The notes under the pieces: generated by a model
Databases searched by the model: none
Seen by the model: the letters and a program-made list of their open reading frames with translations, nothing else
Told to the model about the DNA's origin: nothing
Part shown: piece by piece, positions 8,584 to 17,592 of the stretch
Position numbering within the stretch: position 1 is the first letter of the stretch
Layout: each line of letters starts with the position of its first letter
Assembly (NCBI GenBank): GCA_959607715.1
Contig: CAUHNN010000003.1
Location: forward strand, 1 to 64,000
DNA from: an uncultured Eggerthella sp.
GTDB taxonomy: Bacteria; Actinomycetota; Coriobacteriia; Coriobacteriales; Eggerthellaceae
DNA length: 64,000 nucleotides
Direction: 5' to 3'
Position numbers and translations under genes: made by a program

Positions 8584-9576
8584 TTACTTGACCCAGGTGA
8601 ACATGGAACGGATCTTCTCGCCGGTGGTCTCGATCTCGTGGGTGTTGATGGCCTCACGCTGCTCGAGGAGCCACTTGTGGTCGTTCTCGCAGTCGGCGAC
8701 GAACTCGCGGGCGAAATCGCCGTTCTGGATGCGCTTGAGGATCTCGCGCATAGCCTCGCGGGACTGCTCGTTGATGACCTTGGGGCCAGCGTAGTACTCG
8801 CCGTACTCAGCGGTGTTGGAGATGGAGTAGTTCATGAAGTGGATGCCCTTTTCGTACATGAGGTCCACGATCATCTTCATCTCGTGATAGCACTCGAAGT
8901 AAGCGAGCTCGGGCGGATAGCCTGCCTCGGTCAGGGTCTCGAAGCCCGCCTTGACGAGCTCGACGAGACCACCGCAGAGAACGGCCTGCTCACCGAAGAG
9001 GTCCTCTTCGGTTTCCTCGGCGAAGGTTGCCTTGATGATGCCGGTACGAGCACCGCCGACGCCCCAGCAGTAGGAAAGGGCGATATCCCATGCGTTGCCG
9101 GTTGCATCCTGGTAGACGCAAGCGAGATCCGGCACGCCGGAGCCCTCGGTGTACTGACGGCGAACGATGTGGCCGGGGCCCTTAGGGGCGCACATGATGA
9201 CGTTGACATCCTCGGGAGCCTTGATGTAGCCGTAGTGGATGTTGAAGCCATGGGCGAAGGCAAGGGTCTTGCCGGCGGTGAGGTGAGCCTCGATGTGCTC
9301 CTTGTAGACCTCAGGCTGCTTCTCGTCGGGAACGAGGATCATGATGAGATCGGCTTCCTCGGCAGCCTGATCCATGGAGACGACCTTCAGGCCAGCCTCT
9401 TCGGCGACAGCCCAGCTCTTGGAGCCTTCACGAAGACCGACGCGAACGTCGACGCCGGAATCCTTGAGGTTGAGCGCATGCGCATGACCCTGGGAACCAT
9501 AGCCGATGATGGCGACCTTCATGCCCTGGATAACCTTAGGATCGACATCCTCTTCGTAATAAATAGTTACAGCCAT
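8584..9576 (-). CDS. ilvC: Ketol-acid reductoisomerase
   Basis: This enzyme converts acetolactate or acetohydroxybutyrate to the dihydroxy acids using NAD(P)H and Mg2+, the second step of valine/isoleucine synthesis. The 330 residues match the short class I enzyme. The Rossmann motif GYGSQGHAHALNLKDSG is near the N-terminus, and the acidic metal-binding residues lie in the helical C-terminal domain. GAAGGGAAGAA precedes the ATG. It is the last gene of ilvDBNC, 70 nt after ilvN, and ends at the bidirectional terminator. Confidence 0.97.
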   Translation of the reverse strand: MAVTIYYEEDVDPKVIQGMKVAIIGYGSQGHAHALNLKDSGVDVRVGLREGSKSWAVAEEAGLKVVSMDQAAEEADLIMILVPDEKQPEVYKEHIEAHLTAGKTLAFAHGFNIHYGYIKAPEDVNVIMCAPKGPGHIVRRQYTEGSGVPDLACVYQDATGNAWDIALSYCWGVGGARTGIIKATFAEETEEDLFGEQAVLCGGLVELVKAGFETLTEAGYPPELAYFECYHEMKMIVDLMYEKGIHFMNYSISNTAEYGEYYAGPKVINEQSREAMREILKRIQNGDFAREFVADCENDHKWLLEQREAINTHEIETTGEKIRSMFTWVK

Positions 9577-9646
9577 GATGATTCTTCCCTTCTTCTAATG
9601 ACTGACTTCAACAAATGTATGGAACATCGCGACCGGCGGGGCAAGG

Positions 9647-10144
9647 CTAGCTGACCTTAGACCCGCGCGACATAGCGATAATACCCGTGCGGATGATCTC
9701 CTTGATGCCGTAGGCACGCAGAAGATCCTCGATGCCGGCGATCTTGGATGCATCGCCGGTGACTTCGATGGTGAGCGACGATTTGCCCACGTCGACGATC
9801 TTGGCGCGGAAGACGTTGGCGATTTCGATGATCTCGCTTCGGCGCTCGGGGTTAGCGTGGACCTTGATAAGGACCAGCTCGCGCTCGATCGCCTCTTCCT
9901 GCGTGAGGTCGGTGATCTTATGGACGCTGATCAGCTTGTGGAGCTGCTTGGTGATCTGCTCGTAGGCCACGTCGTCGGCCATCATGATGACGGTCAAGCG
10001 CGACATGGTGGCATCCTCGGTCGGGCCGACCGACAGGGACTCGATGTTGAATCCGCGGCGAGAGATCAAGCCGGTCACGCGGGACAGGACGCCGGGCTTG
10101 TTCTCGACGAGGACGGAGAGGATGTGCCTTTCCTGGGATTCCAT
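9647..10144 (-). CDS. ilvN: Acetolactate synthase small (regulatory) subunit
   Basis: This 165-residue ACT-domain subunit stimulates the catalytic subunit and confers valine feedback inhibition. The ACT signature LVENKPGVLSRVTGLISRRG and the following FNIESLSVGPTED are clear, and the C-terminal domain is complete. AAGGAGG sits inside the end of ilvB. The start overlaps the ilvB stop as TAATG, so the two subunits are translationally coupled. Confidence 0.97.
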   Translation of the reverse strand: MESQERHILSVLVENKPGVLSRVTGLISRRGFNIESLSVGPTEDATMSRLTVIMMADDVAYEQITKQLHKLISVHKITDLTQEEAIERELVLIKVHANPERRSEIIEIANVFRAKIVDVGKSSLTIEVTGDASKIAGIEDLLRAYGIKEIIRTGIIAMSRGSKVS

Positions 10145-12024
10145 TAGCGGCCTCCTTCTTCTTCAGCCGCCGCCGCATTCTTCGCAGCCGCGGCGTTGGC
10201 TTCGGCGGCGTTGGCGAACGGCAGGTTCTCGAAGCCCTCGAGCATGTTCGAGATGGGCCCGACGTTGATCGCGCCGATGATGTCGTCGAGAGGGGCGCCG
10301 GGGGCGACCATCGGGAAGACGTTCTCTTCGCGGTCGATGCGCATGTCGAGGAGCGCCGGGCCGTCGTAGTCGAGCAGCCACTTCATGGCATCCTCGAGCT
10401 CTTCGGGCTTGGAAACGCGCTTGCCTCCCCAGCCGTAGGCCTCGGTGAGCTTCACGAAGTCGGGGTTCTCGGGCAAAAGCGTTTCGCTGTAGCGCTCGTT
10501 GTAGAACAGGCCCTGCCACTGATGCACCATGCCGAGAGCGGAGTTGTTCATCAAAAGCACCTTGACGTTGATGCCGTTGATGGCCGCAGTTGCCATTTCC
10601 TGGACGTTCATCTGGAACGAACCGTCGCCGGCGATGCAGACAACCTGCTTATCGGGGCAGGCGACCTTCGCACCGATGGCCGCGGGGAAACCGAAGCCCA
10701 TCGTGCCCAGACCACCGCTCGACAGGAAGGTGCGCGGCACGTCGCGGTCGATGTGCTGAGCCGCCCACATCTGATGCTGACCGACTTCCGTGGTGACGAT
10801 CGAGTTCTGAGGATCGAGCAGATCCGACAGAAGGTCGAGCGACCCCTCAGGGGAAATGGTGCCCTTCGGCGTAGAGACGCCGGGGCTGTAGAAGGGGTGG
10901 CGCATGCGCCACTGCTCGATCTGGGCGAGCCATTCGCCCGTCACCGGTTCGCAGCTGGACTGCTCAAGTTGCGACTTGATGCCGGAAAGGACGATTTTCG
11001 CGTCGCCGACGATCGGGACCTGCGGGATGCGGTTCTTGCCGATCTCGGCGGGGTCGACATCAATATGGATGACCTTTGCATCCGGCGCGAAATCGACCAA
11101 ACGGCCGGTGACGCGGTCGGAGAAGCGGGCGCCGACGGCGATGAGCAGATCGGCGCTCGTGACGGCGTAGTTGGCGTACTTGGAGCCGTGCATGCCGACA
11201 TGGCCGAGGTAAAGCGGGTTGCTCGCCGGGAAGGCCCCCTTGCCCATCAAGGTCGAGACGACCGGGATCTGGAGGGCCTCGGCGATGGCGAGCAGCTCGG
11301 ATTCGGAATGGGAGGAGATGATGCCGCCGCCGATGTAGAGCACGGGGCGCTTGGCCTGCTTCATCATCTCGACCGCCTGGCGAATCTGGCGCGCATTGCC
11401 CTTCACCGTCGGCTTATACGACGGGATGTGCACGTCTTCGGGGTACTCGAAGACCATCTCGGAGCCGGCAAGGTCCGACGGGATATCGATGAGAACCGGG
11501 CCGGGACGGCCGGAGTTGGCGATGTAGAAGGCCTCGCGGAAGGTCTTGGTCATCTCCTCGCAGCTCTGGAGCAGATAGCTGTGCTTGACGATGGGCATGG
11601 TGATGCCCACGATGTCGGATTCCTGGAAAGCGTCGGTGCCGATGACGCCGCGCGGAACCTGGCCGGTGATGACGACCATGGGCACGCTGTCCATGTAGGC
11701 CGTCGCGATGCCGGTGACGGTGTTGGTGGCACCCGGGCCGGACGTGACGATGACGACACCGGTCTTGCCCGTGGCGCGGGCATAGCCGTCGGCCTCGTGC
11801 GTCGCGCCCTGCTCATGACGGGAAAGCACGTGCTTGATCTTCTTCGAATCGTAGAGGGCGTCGTAGATCTTGATGGCCTGGCCGCCCGGATACCCGAAAA
11901 CGGTGTCGACCCCTTCGGCCTCGAGCGACGCAATGATCGCCTCGGAGCCGAGCATCTTCTTGCCCTGCTTTTCGGTATGGGGGCCAAGCCCCATCTTTGC
12001 CTCGTATTCCTTGTCTATGCTCAT
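10144..12024 (-). CDS. ilvB: Acetolactate synthase large (catalytic) subunit
   Basis: This thiamine diphosphate enzyme makes acetolactate and acetohydroxybutyrate. The 626 residues contain the N-terminal pyrimidine-binding domain with the catalytic Glu (FGYPGGQAIKIYDAL...SRHEQGATHEADG), an FAD-type central domain, and the ThDP/Mg motif GDGSFQMN...NN. The first 25 residues and an alanine-rich tail of about 25 residues (NAAEANAAAAKNAAAAEEE) lie outside the conserved core. The start overlaps the ilvD stop by 4 nt (ATGA). Confidence 0.97.
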   Translation of the reverse strand: MSIDKEYEAKMGLGPHTEKQGKKMLGSEAIIASLEAEGVDTVFGYPGGQAIKIYDALYDSKKIKHVLSRHEQGATHEADGYARATGKTGVVIVTSGPGATNTVTGIATAYMDSVPMVVITGQVPRGVIGTDAFQESDIVGITMPIVKHSYLLQSCEEMTKTFREAFYIANSGRPGPVLIDIPSDLAGSEMVFEYPEDVHIPSYKPTVKGNARQIRQAVEMMKQAKRPVLYIGGGIISSHSESELLAIAEALQIPVVSTLMGKGAFPASNPLYLGHVGMHGSKYANYAVTSADLLIAVGARFSDRVTGRLVDFAPDAKVIHIDVDPAEIGKNRIPQVPIVGDAKIVLSGIKSQLEQSSCEPVTGEWLAQIEQWRMRHPFYSPGVSTPKGTISPEGSLDLLSDLLDPQNSIVTTEVGQHQMWAAQHIDRDVPRTFLSSGGLGTMGFGFPAAIGAKVACPDKQVVCIAGDGSFQMNVQEMATAAINGINVKVLLMNNSALGMVHQWQGLFYNERYSETLLPENPDFVKLTEAYGWGGKRVSKPEELEDAMKWLLDYDGPALLDMRIDREENVFPMVAPGAPLDDIIGAINVGPISNMLEGFENLPFANAAEANAAAAKNAAAAEEEGGR

Positions 12025-13676
12025 CCGAAATACGCCCCCTTGTCAGCGCTGGATGCCAGCTTCGCGTAGCGTGCCAAAACTCCCACCTTGTACTTAGGCT
12101 CGGGCTTGACCCAAGCCTCGCGGCGCGAAGCGAGCTCTTCGTCGGAAACCTCGAGGGTAAGGGTTCCCTCGTCGATGTCGATCGAGATGATGTCGCCCTC
12201 GCGGACGAGCGCGATCGGACCGCCGGCGTAGGCCTCGGGGCTCACATGGCCGATGGCCGGTCCCTTGGTCGCGCCGGAGAAGCGGCCATCGGTGATGAGC
12301 GCGACGCTCTTGTCGAGGCCCATGCCGCAGATCGCGGACGTGGGGGTGAGCATCTCGCGCATGCCGGGGCCACCAGCGGGGCCTTCGTAGCGGATGACGA
12401 CGACGTCGCCGGCGTTGATCTTGCCGCCGAAGATGGCCTCGCAGGCCTCCTCCTCGCTTTCGAAGACGCGGGCAGGACCGCGATGCTGGCGCATCTCATC
12501 GGAAACGGCGGACTGCTTCACCACGCCGCAGTGAGGGGCGAGGTTGCCCTTCATGACGCGCAGGCCGCCGACGGGGCTGTAAGCGTTCTCGACGGTGCGG
12601 ACGACCTCCCCGTCGACCGGAGGACAGGAGGCGACCCAATCGTTCATCGTGCCGTGGCAGGTCAGCGCATCTTCGAGCATGCCGTGACGTCCCAGCTCGC
12701 CCAAGATGGCGCCGATGCCGCCGACGGCGTTGAGGTCCTCGATGTGGAGCGGGCCTGCCGGAGCGATGCGCGTGAGGTTCGGAATGCGCTGGCATACCTC
12801 GTTCCAGTCCTCCATGGAAACCGGGCAACCGGCCGCATGGGAGATGGCGGTGAGGTGGAGCATGGTGTTCGTGGAGCCGCCGAAGGCCATGTCGAGCGCC
12901 ATGCCGTTATGGATCGAGGCCTCGTTGATGATGTCGAGGGCCTTTATGTCCTTCTCGACGAGCTCCATGATCTTCATGCCGGCGTGCTTGGCCAGGCGGA
13001 TGCGCTCGGAGTAGACGGCGGGGATGGTGCCGTTGCCGGGAAGCGCGATGCCGAGCGCCTCAGACAAGCAGCAGATGGAATTAGCGGTGAACATGCCCGA
13101 GCAGCTGCCGCACGTGGGGCATGCCGTGTCCTCGAACCAGGCGCACTCCTCTTCGGTCATGGTACCGGCGGTCACCTGACCGACAGCGTCGAAGAGCGTG
13201 TTGAGGTCGGTCTGGTTGCCGCACTTGTCGCGGCCGGCGAGCATGGGGCCGCCGGAGACGAGGATGGTGGGGATGTTGAGTCGGCAAGCCGCCAAGAGCA
13301 TGCCGGGGACGACCTTGTCGCACGAGGGAATGAGCACCACGCCGTCGAAGGCATGGCCCTGCACGACGCACTCGACCGAGTCGGCGATGACTTCGCGGCT
13401 CGTGAGAGAGTAGCGCATGCCGGCATGGTTCATGGCGATGCCGTCGCAGACGCCGATCGTCGTGGCCTGGAAGGGAGTGCCGCCAGCCACGCGGATGCCC
13501 GCCTTGACGGCATCGGCGATCTTGTCGAGATGGATATGACCGGGGATGATCTCGTTCTGAGAGGAGATCACCGCGATAAGCGGACGTTCCAGCTCCTCAT
13601 CGGTGTACCCATCGGCCTTGAGGAGGCTTCGGTGCGGTGCACGAGCGAGACCCTTCTTGATCGCGTCGCTTCGCAT
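12021..13676 (-). CDS. ilvD: Dihydroxy-acid dehydratase
   Basis: This Fe-S enzyme dehydrates the dihydroxy acids to the 2-keto acids of valine and isoleucine. The 551 residues match the family. Cluster cysteines are visible in PSCDKVVPGML and CPTCGSCSGMFTANS. AAAGGGGTGGGG precedes the ATG. It is the first gene of the operon and follows a long leader with a T-box-like stem I and an attenuator hairpin, so operon expression probably responds to amino-acid supply. Confidence 0.97.
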   Translation of the reverse strand: MRSDAIKKGLARAPHRSLLKADGYTDEELERPLIAVISSQNEIIPGHIHLDKIADAVKAGIRVAGGTPFQATTIGVCDGIAMNHAGMRYSLTSREVIADSVECVVQGHAFDGVVLIPSCDKVVPGMLLAACRLNIPTILVSGGPMLAGRDKCGNQTDLNTLFDAVGQVTAGTMTEEECAWFEDTACPTCGSCSGMFTANSICCLSEALGIALPGNGTIPAVYSERIRLAKHAGMKIMELVEKDIKALDIINEASIHNGMALDMAFGGSTNTMLHLTAISHAAGCPVSMEDWNEVCQRIPNLTRIAPAGPLHIEDLNAVGGIGAILGELGRHGMLEDALTCHGTMNDWVASCPPVDGEVVRTVENAYSPVGGLRVMKGNLAPHCGVVKQSAVSDEMRQHRGPARVFESEEEACEAIFGGKINAGDVVVIRYEGPAGGPGMREMLTPTSAICGMGLDKSVALITDGRFSGATKGPAIGHVSPEAYAGGPIALVREGDIISIDIDEGTLTLEVSDEELASRREAWVKPEPKYKVGVLARYAKLASSADKGAYFG

Positions 13677-13715
13677 TGCCCCACCCCTTTCTTATCGGAC
13701 TAAAGAGACCTTCAT

Positions 13716-13751
13716 AAACAACAAAATCCTGAGCAGCAGGCTGCGTCAGGA
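13716..13751 (-). terminator. Attenuator/terminator in the ilvD leader
   Basis: On the minus strand TCCTGA-C-GCAG pairs with CTGC-TCAGGA around a 4-nt loop and is followed by TTTTGTTGTTT. It ends about 40 nt before the ilvD start codon and is downstream of the likely promoter, so it would stop transcription of ilvDBNC unless prevented. Confidence 0.8.
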
Positions 13752-13985
13752 CCTCAATAGCACGATAAGGGGATTGCTGAAATCCCACTCGTATAGACGG
13801 TTACGGGGTCACCGATTCAACCTACTGATTGACCACCGTTTCGAAGATCGTCCGAAACGAATGGAAAACTTTCAGGCGAACAGCTCTGAGGGGCCTTCGG
13901 ACCGTCCAACCATCGACTCTCACCAAACGCCGATTCTCTGGAGGAAGGATTCGTCCCTACTTTTCCTCTTCTTCGCTTTTCGTTG
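13752..13985 (-). promoter_or_regulatory. Probable T-box riboswitch leader of ilvDBNC (leucine specifier?)
   Basis: The leader folds like T-box stem I. A GGAAAA/TTTTCC base helix is followed by an internal loop with AGTA on one side and CCTGAAAG on the other, then CGAA/TTCG and CCTTC/GAAGG helices, an AGAGA bulge, and a distal hairpin ATCGGC/GTCGAT with the characteristic GTTTGGTGAGA loop. The specifier would be CTG (Leu) at 13875-13873. A second conserved block (AGTAGG...ACCCCGTAACCG) follows. The canonical tRNA-acceptor-binding core with UGGN is not recognisable beside the terminator, so the 3' half is atypical or I have mis-folded it. Confidence 0.65.
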
Positions 13986-13991
13986 CTGCCC

Positions 13992-14000
13992 ATCATAGCA
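13992..14000 (-). promoter_or_regulatory. Extended -10 promoter of ilvDBNC
   Basis: TGC-TATGAT on the minus strand is a good extended -10 element; no matching -35 is evident 17 nt upstream. It places transcription start near 13985, giving a leader of about 310 nt, and lies just beyond the terminator of the upstream phosphorylase gene. Confidence 0.55.
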
Positions 14001-14063
14001 CCGCCGCATGCAGAGGGAGGCGATTATTTTCGGTAAGAGGAGCCGTAACAGACTCGAAACAAA

Positions 14064-14116
14064 AGAAAAAAGCCCGCCAAGGCTTCATCCCCCTGAAGGC
14101 CTTGACGGGCGTTTTT
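14064..14116 (-). terminator. Terminator after purine nucleoside phosphorylase
   Basis: A stem of about 16 bp (GCCCGCCAAGGC-TTCA against TGAAGGCCTTGACGGGC, one mismatch and one bulge) is flanked by A6 on the left and T5 on the right. On the minus strand it ends in TTTTTTC, about 190 nt after the phosphorylase stop and before the ilvD promoter. It could act in both directions. Confidence 0.82.
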
Positions 14117-14297
14117 ATCGCGTAGCTTGCGCTTGACGCGAAACCCCTCCCGCTTATGCGGAAAACTCTCCTCGTAATCAAAACGGCTCAACGCCTTCGT
14201 TCGCGAACTCCCCCAGAAAGCGAATATGGCGTCTGAACACGTTCCAATCAGAATAACTTAATTAAAGCACGAGTGACGTGGGGAAACAACTGCTATT

Positions 14298-15266
14298 TCA
14301 GATTATTTGATCGCGTTTGATTTCCTCTAATAGATCATTGAAAGAAGACCCATTTCTTTTGACCGCGAAACGACGCCCGAGCGGCGCGAGGATGCCTTCG
14401 ACAAGCGAGCAGAAATCCTCTTGGCGGGAAAGCCCGACGTCAACGACCTCGGCGTCGTCGGGAGAGGCTCCGTCGATGCCGCAGGCCATGTTCGACACCA
14501 GCGATATGCCCAGAACGCGCATGCCGACGTGGCGCGCCGCGATCACTTCCTCGACCACGCTCATGGCGACCGTGTCGGCGCCGAGGACCCGAAAAGCCCT
14601 GATCTCGGCGGGCGTTTCGAAGCTCGGGCCCAACAGCCCCAGGTACACCCCTTCCTGAACCCGGATACCGCGTTCGGCGGCGATGCGGCGGGCCAGATCC
14701 CTCAACGCGGGATCGTAGGCGTCCATCATGGACACGAAGCGCGGAGCGATGCGATCCAGGTCGATGCCGACCAAGGGATTGCGGCCCGTGAGGTTTATGT
14801 GGTCCTGCATGATGCAGAAATCCCCCACCTGATACGCCTCGTTGATGGCGCCGGCCGCATTGGTGGTGATGAGGATCTCGACCCCGAGACGATGCATGAG
14901 CCACACGGGATAGGCGACCTCATGCGCGCTGTTGCCCTCATAGCCGTGGAGCCTTCCCTGCATGGCGATGACAGGCGCACCGGCCAGCTCTCCGCAGACG
15001 AAGCGCCCGACGTGGCTCGAGGCCGTGCTGCGCTTCATGTGGGGAACCTCCCCGAAGGGGATGTAGACCGCGTTTTCGATGCGCTCGGCAAGCGGGCCTA
15101 AGCCCGACCCGAGGATGATGCCGATGCGCGGGCGGCGAGCGCCGATGCGCTCGGAGAGGACGGCGCACGATTCGTCGAGGCGAGCGCCGAGGATGCCCTC
15201 CCCGTCGAGTTCGCCGACGAATCCCGAAGCGTGGTCGATAAACGTAATGTCGCGCGGTGATCCCAT
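14298..15266 (-). CDS. Purine nucleoside phosphorylase (trimeric, inosine/guanosine type)
   Basis: This enzyme performs phosphorolysis of purine nucleosides for salvage. Family motifs include IGIILGSGLGPLA (phosphate loop), SSHVGRFVCGELAGAPVIAMQGR, 'ITTNAAGAIN', and 'GPSFETPAEIRAFRVLGADTVAMS'. At 322 residues it is longer than the usual 270-280 because of about 45 extra N-terminal residues and a C-terminal tail. The ATG at 15266 has GGAAGGGGAAGAGG directly upstream, so the long N-terminus seems real. It lies 96 nt after prmC. Confidence 0.92.
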   Translation of the reverse strand: MGSPRDITFIDHASGFVGELDGEGILGARLDESCAVLSERIGARRPRIGIILGSGLGPLAERIENAVYIPFGEVPHMKRSTASSHVGRFVCGELAGAPVIAMQGRLHGYEGNSAHEVAYPVWLMHRLGVEILITTNAAGAINEAYQVGDFCIMQDHINLTGRNPLVGIDLDRIAPRFVSMMDAYDPALRDLARRIAAERGIRVQEGVYLGLLGPSFETPAEIRAFRVLGADTVAMSVVEEVIAARHVGMRVLGISLVSNMACGIDGASPDDAEVVDVGLSRQEDFCSLVEGILAPLGRRFAVKRNGSSFNDLLEEIKRDQII

Positions 15267-15362
15267 CCTCTTCCCCTTCCCGTCGATTCGTTCGAATGGG
15301 TCTGCCTCGATTATAGCGAAGAGAGGCCATCGGCCCGGACGCCGCGAAGGGGGCGGTCCGTC

Positions 15363-16292
15363 TTAGGGGCGTCGCGCCATGAGCACACGGGGGCGGCCGG
15401 CGAGGTCGTCGACGATGCGCACGTCCGAAAAACCGCACGATTCGACCAGGGCGCGCGCCTGGTCCATGTGTCCTTCGAAAAGCTCAAGGGCCAGGATGCC
15501 GCCGGGCTTCAGGCACGACAGGGCATCGGGGGCAAAGCGCCTGAGCACATCGAGTCCATCGGCTCCACCGTCGAGCGCGAGGCGAGGATCCCAATCGGCC
15601 ACTTCAGCGGGAAGGCCGTCGCACACCGCGGAGGGAACGTAGGGAGGGTTCGAGATCACCAGATCGAAGGTCCCGCGCTCCTCGGGGGCGATGGCGGAAA
15701 GCAGGTCGCTTTCGCGCACGCACACGCGATCGGCCACCCCCTGCTCCTCGACGTTGACCCGCGCAAGCGCGAGAGCCTCGGGGGCGATGTCGAGGGCGAT
15801 CACCTGCGCCCTCGGGTACTCGGTGGCAAGCGCCACCGCGATGCAGCCCGAGCCCGTGCATAGATCGATGGCGCGCACGGTCGGAAGATCGGGAGAGACG
15901 ACCGTCTCCCCTTCCTCGCCGGCAGCGACATGATCGACCGCGCGGGGAAGGTCGAGCGCTGCCAAGGCTTCGCTGACGAGTACCTCGGTTTCCGGTCGGG
16001 GAATGAGCACGCCGGGCGCGACGCGCAGATTCAGATAGCGAAACGGCGCCCGGCCGCTGATGAGCTGCAGCGGCTCGCCGGCCCCTCGCCGAGCAACGTA
16101 CTCACGCAGCACCGCGCGCTCATCGAGCGAAAGGGGCTTCTCGAACTGAACGTACAGTTCGATGCGCGAAAGACCCGTCGCTTCGGCCATGAGCCATTCA
16201 GCCGACAGACGCGGGCTCTCGTCTCCCTTGCGCTCGAGAAAGCCCACCGTCCAATCCAGCGCGGATTTGATGGTCCACAGTTCCTCAGACAT
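15363..16292 (-). CDS. prmC: Peptide chain release factor N5-glutamine methyltransferase
   Basis: This SAM-dependent enzyme methylates the GGQ glutamine of release factors. The 309 residues contain an N-terminal helical substrate-binding domain, the SAM site AIDLCTGSGCIAVALA, and the catalytic NPPYVPSA motif. GGAAGAGGAAAC precedes the ATG. Its substrate gene prfA lies directly upstream, as in many bacteria. Confidence 0.96.
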   Translation of the reverse strand: MSEELWTIKSALDWTVGFLERKGDESPRLSAEWLMAEATGLSRIELYVQFEKPLSLDERAVLREYVARRGAGEPLQLISGRAPFRYLNLRVAPGVLIPRPETEVLVSEALAALDLPRAVDHVAAGEEGETVVSPDLPTVRAIDLCTGSGCIAVALATEYPRAQVIALDIAPEALALARVNVEEQGVADRVCVRESDLLSAIAPEERGTFDLVISNPPYVPSAVCDGLPAEVADWDPRLALDGGADGLDVLRRFAPDALSCLKPGGILALELFEGHMDQARALVESCGFSDVRIVDDLAGRPRVLMARRP

Positions 16293-16389
16293 GTTTCCTC
16301 TTCCCTGGCACGTTGCCCCGAAAGGCGTTCTTCGTCCGACGCGGGCGCTCGCTGCAAACCACGGCGCTGCGCGTCACCTCAACGCAAAA

Positions 16390-16413
16390 GCGCCCCGCGT
16401 GGGAGCGGGGCGC
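16390..16413 (-). terminator. Strong GC hairpin between prfA and prmC
   Basis: GCGCCCCGC pairs perfectly with GCGGGGCGC around a 6-nt loop. On the minus strand it is followed by only TTTT, so termination may be partial and may set a lower level of prmC than prfA. Confidence 0.6.
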
Positions 16414-16439
16414 CCTGCATGCGCATTCTTCCTCGGGGC

Positions 16440-17498
16440 CTAGACGGCTTCCTCGAGTTTCTGGGCTCGGTCGGCGGCCTGGAGGGCCGTAATGACATCG
16501 CCAAGCAAATCGCCCATCAACACGCCGTTGTAGGTCGAGTTGAAGCCGATACGGTGGTCGGTCACGCGATCCTGGGGGCCATTGTAGGTACGGATCTTCT
16601 CGGCGCGATCACCCGAGCCGATCTGCGCCAGGCGCTTAGCGCCTTCCGCTGCCTGCTGCTCTGCGAGCATCTTCTCGTAGAGGCGGGCGCGGAGAACCGC
16701 CATAGCGGCGATCTTGTTCTGCAGCTGGCTTTTCTGATCCTGGGACTGGACGACAAGACCGCTCGGCAGATGGGTGATGCGCACCGCGGAGTCGGTCGTG
16801 TTGACGCACTGACCGCCCGGGCCGCCGGCGCGGAACACGTCGATGCGCAGGTCGTTTTCGTTGATCTCGATATCGATCTCGTCGGCTTCGGGCAAGACGG
16901 CGACGGTAGCGGTGGAGGTATGGATGCGACCCTGGCTTTCGGTCTTCGGGACGCGCTGGACGCGATGGACGCCCGACTCGAACTTCATGACCGAGTAGAC
17001 CTTGTCGCCCGTCACCTTGAACTGAACTTCCTTATAGCCGCCCGCCTCAGACGGTGAAACGTCCATCGTCTCGACCTTCCAGCCCTGATGCTCGGCGAAA
17101 CGCAAGTACATCTTGTACAGATCGCCCGCGAAGATCGCCGCCTCATCGCCGCCGGCGGCAGCGCGGATCTCGACGATGATGTTCTTCTCGTCGGCGGGGT
17201 CGCTCGGGATGAGCATGAACTTGATGTCTTCCTCGAGACCGGGCAGCTTCTCTTCGATTGAAGAGATTTCCTCCTGGGCGAATTCCTTCATGTCGGGATC
17301 GGCAAGCATTTCCTTGGCTTCAGCCAAATCGTCGAGGCACGTCACGTATTCGCGGGCCTTGGCGACGAGCGGACCCTGATCCGAATAGCTCTTCGCGAGC
17401 TTGTTGTACTCGTGCTGGTCGGCCAGAACCTCCGGATCGCCGAGCTTCGCCTCGAGATCCTTGTATGCTGCGATGATCTTCTCAAGCTTTTCGCGCAT
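16440..17498 (-). CDS. prfA: Peptide chain release factor 1
   Basis: RF1 reads UAA and UAG stop codons and triggers peptide release. The 352 residues show the GGQ loop (RAGGPGGQCVNTTDSAVR), the target of PrmC, and the RF1 context ESGVHRVQRVPKTESQGRIH, where the codon-recognition tripeptide is PKT. I start at ATG 17498 because AGAGGAAAGC precedes it and homology begins at MREKLEKI; 21 further in-frame codons upstream are not conserved. It is followed by prmC. Confidence 0.95.
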   Translation of the reverse strand: MREKLEKIIAAYKDLEAKLGDPEVLADQHEYNKLAKSYSDQGPLVAKAREYVTCLDDLAEAKEMLADPDMKEFAQEEISSIEEKLPGLEEDIKFMLIPSDPADEKNIIVEIRAAAGGDEAAIFAGDLYKMYLRFAEHQGWKVETMDVSPSEAGGYKEVQFKVTGDKVYSVMKFESGVHRVQRVPKTESQGRIHTSTATVAVLPEADEIDIEINENDLRIDVFRAGGPGGQCVNTTDSAVRITHLPSGLVVQSQDQKSQLQNKIAAMAVLRARLYEKMLAEQQAAEGAKRLAQIGSGDRAEKIRTYNGPQDRVTDHRIGFNSTYNGVLMGDLLGDVITALQAADRAQKLEEAV

Positions 17499-17535
17499 GC
17501 TTTCCTCTTTTACCTTTCGCATAGGAGCGCACAGG

Positions 17536-17556
17536 GCGCATCCCTGAGGGATGCGC
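17536..17556 (-). terminator. Hairpin between trxB and prfA
   Basis: GCGCATCCC and GGGATGCGC form a perfect 9-bp stem with a 3-nt loop. No T-run follows on either strand, so this may be an mRNA-stabilising or processing hairpin rather than a terminator. Confidence 0.4.
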
Positions 17557-17592
17557 ACCACGCGTCCGAATCATTCATAGCGATTCATCTTA

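Noticed and set aside
16440..17498. PKT in place of PAT/PVT in release factor 1 as a sign of altered stop-codon reading
   Set aside because: The PxT pattern is retained and all other RF1 features are normal; the middle residue varies in the family.
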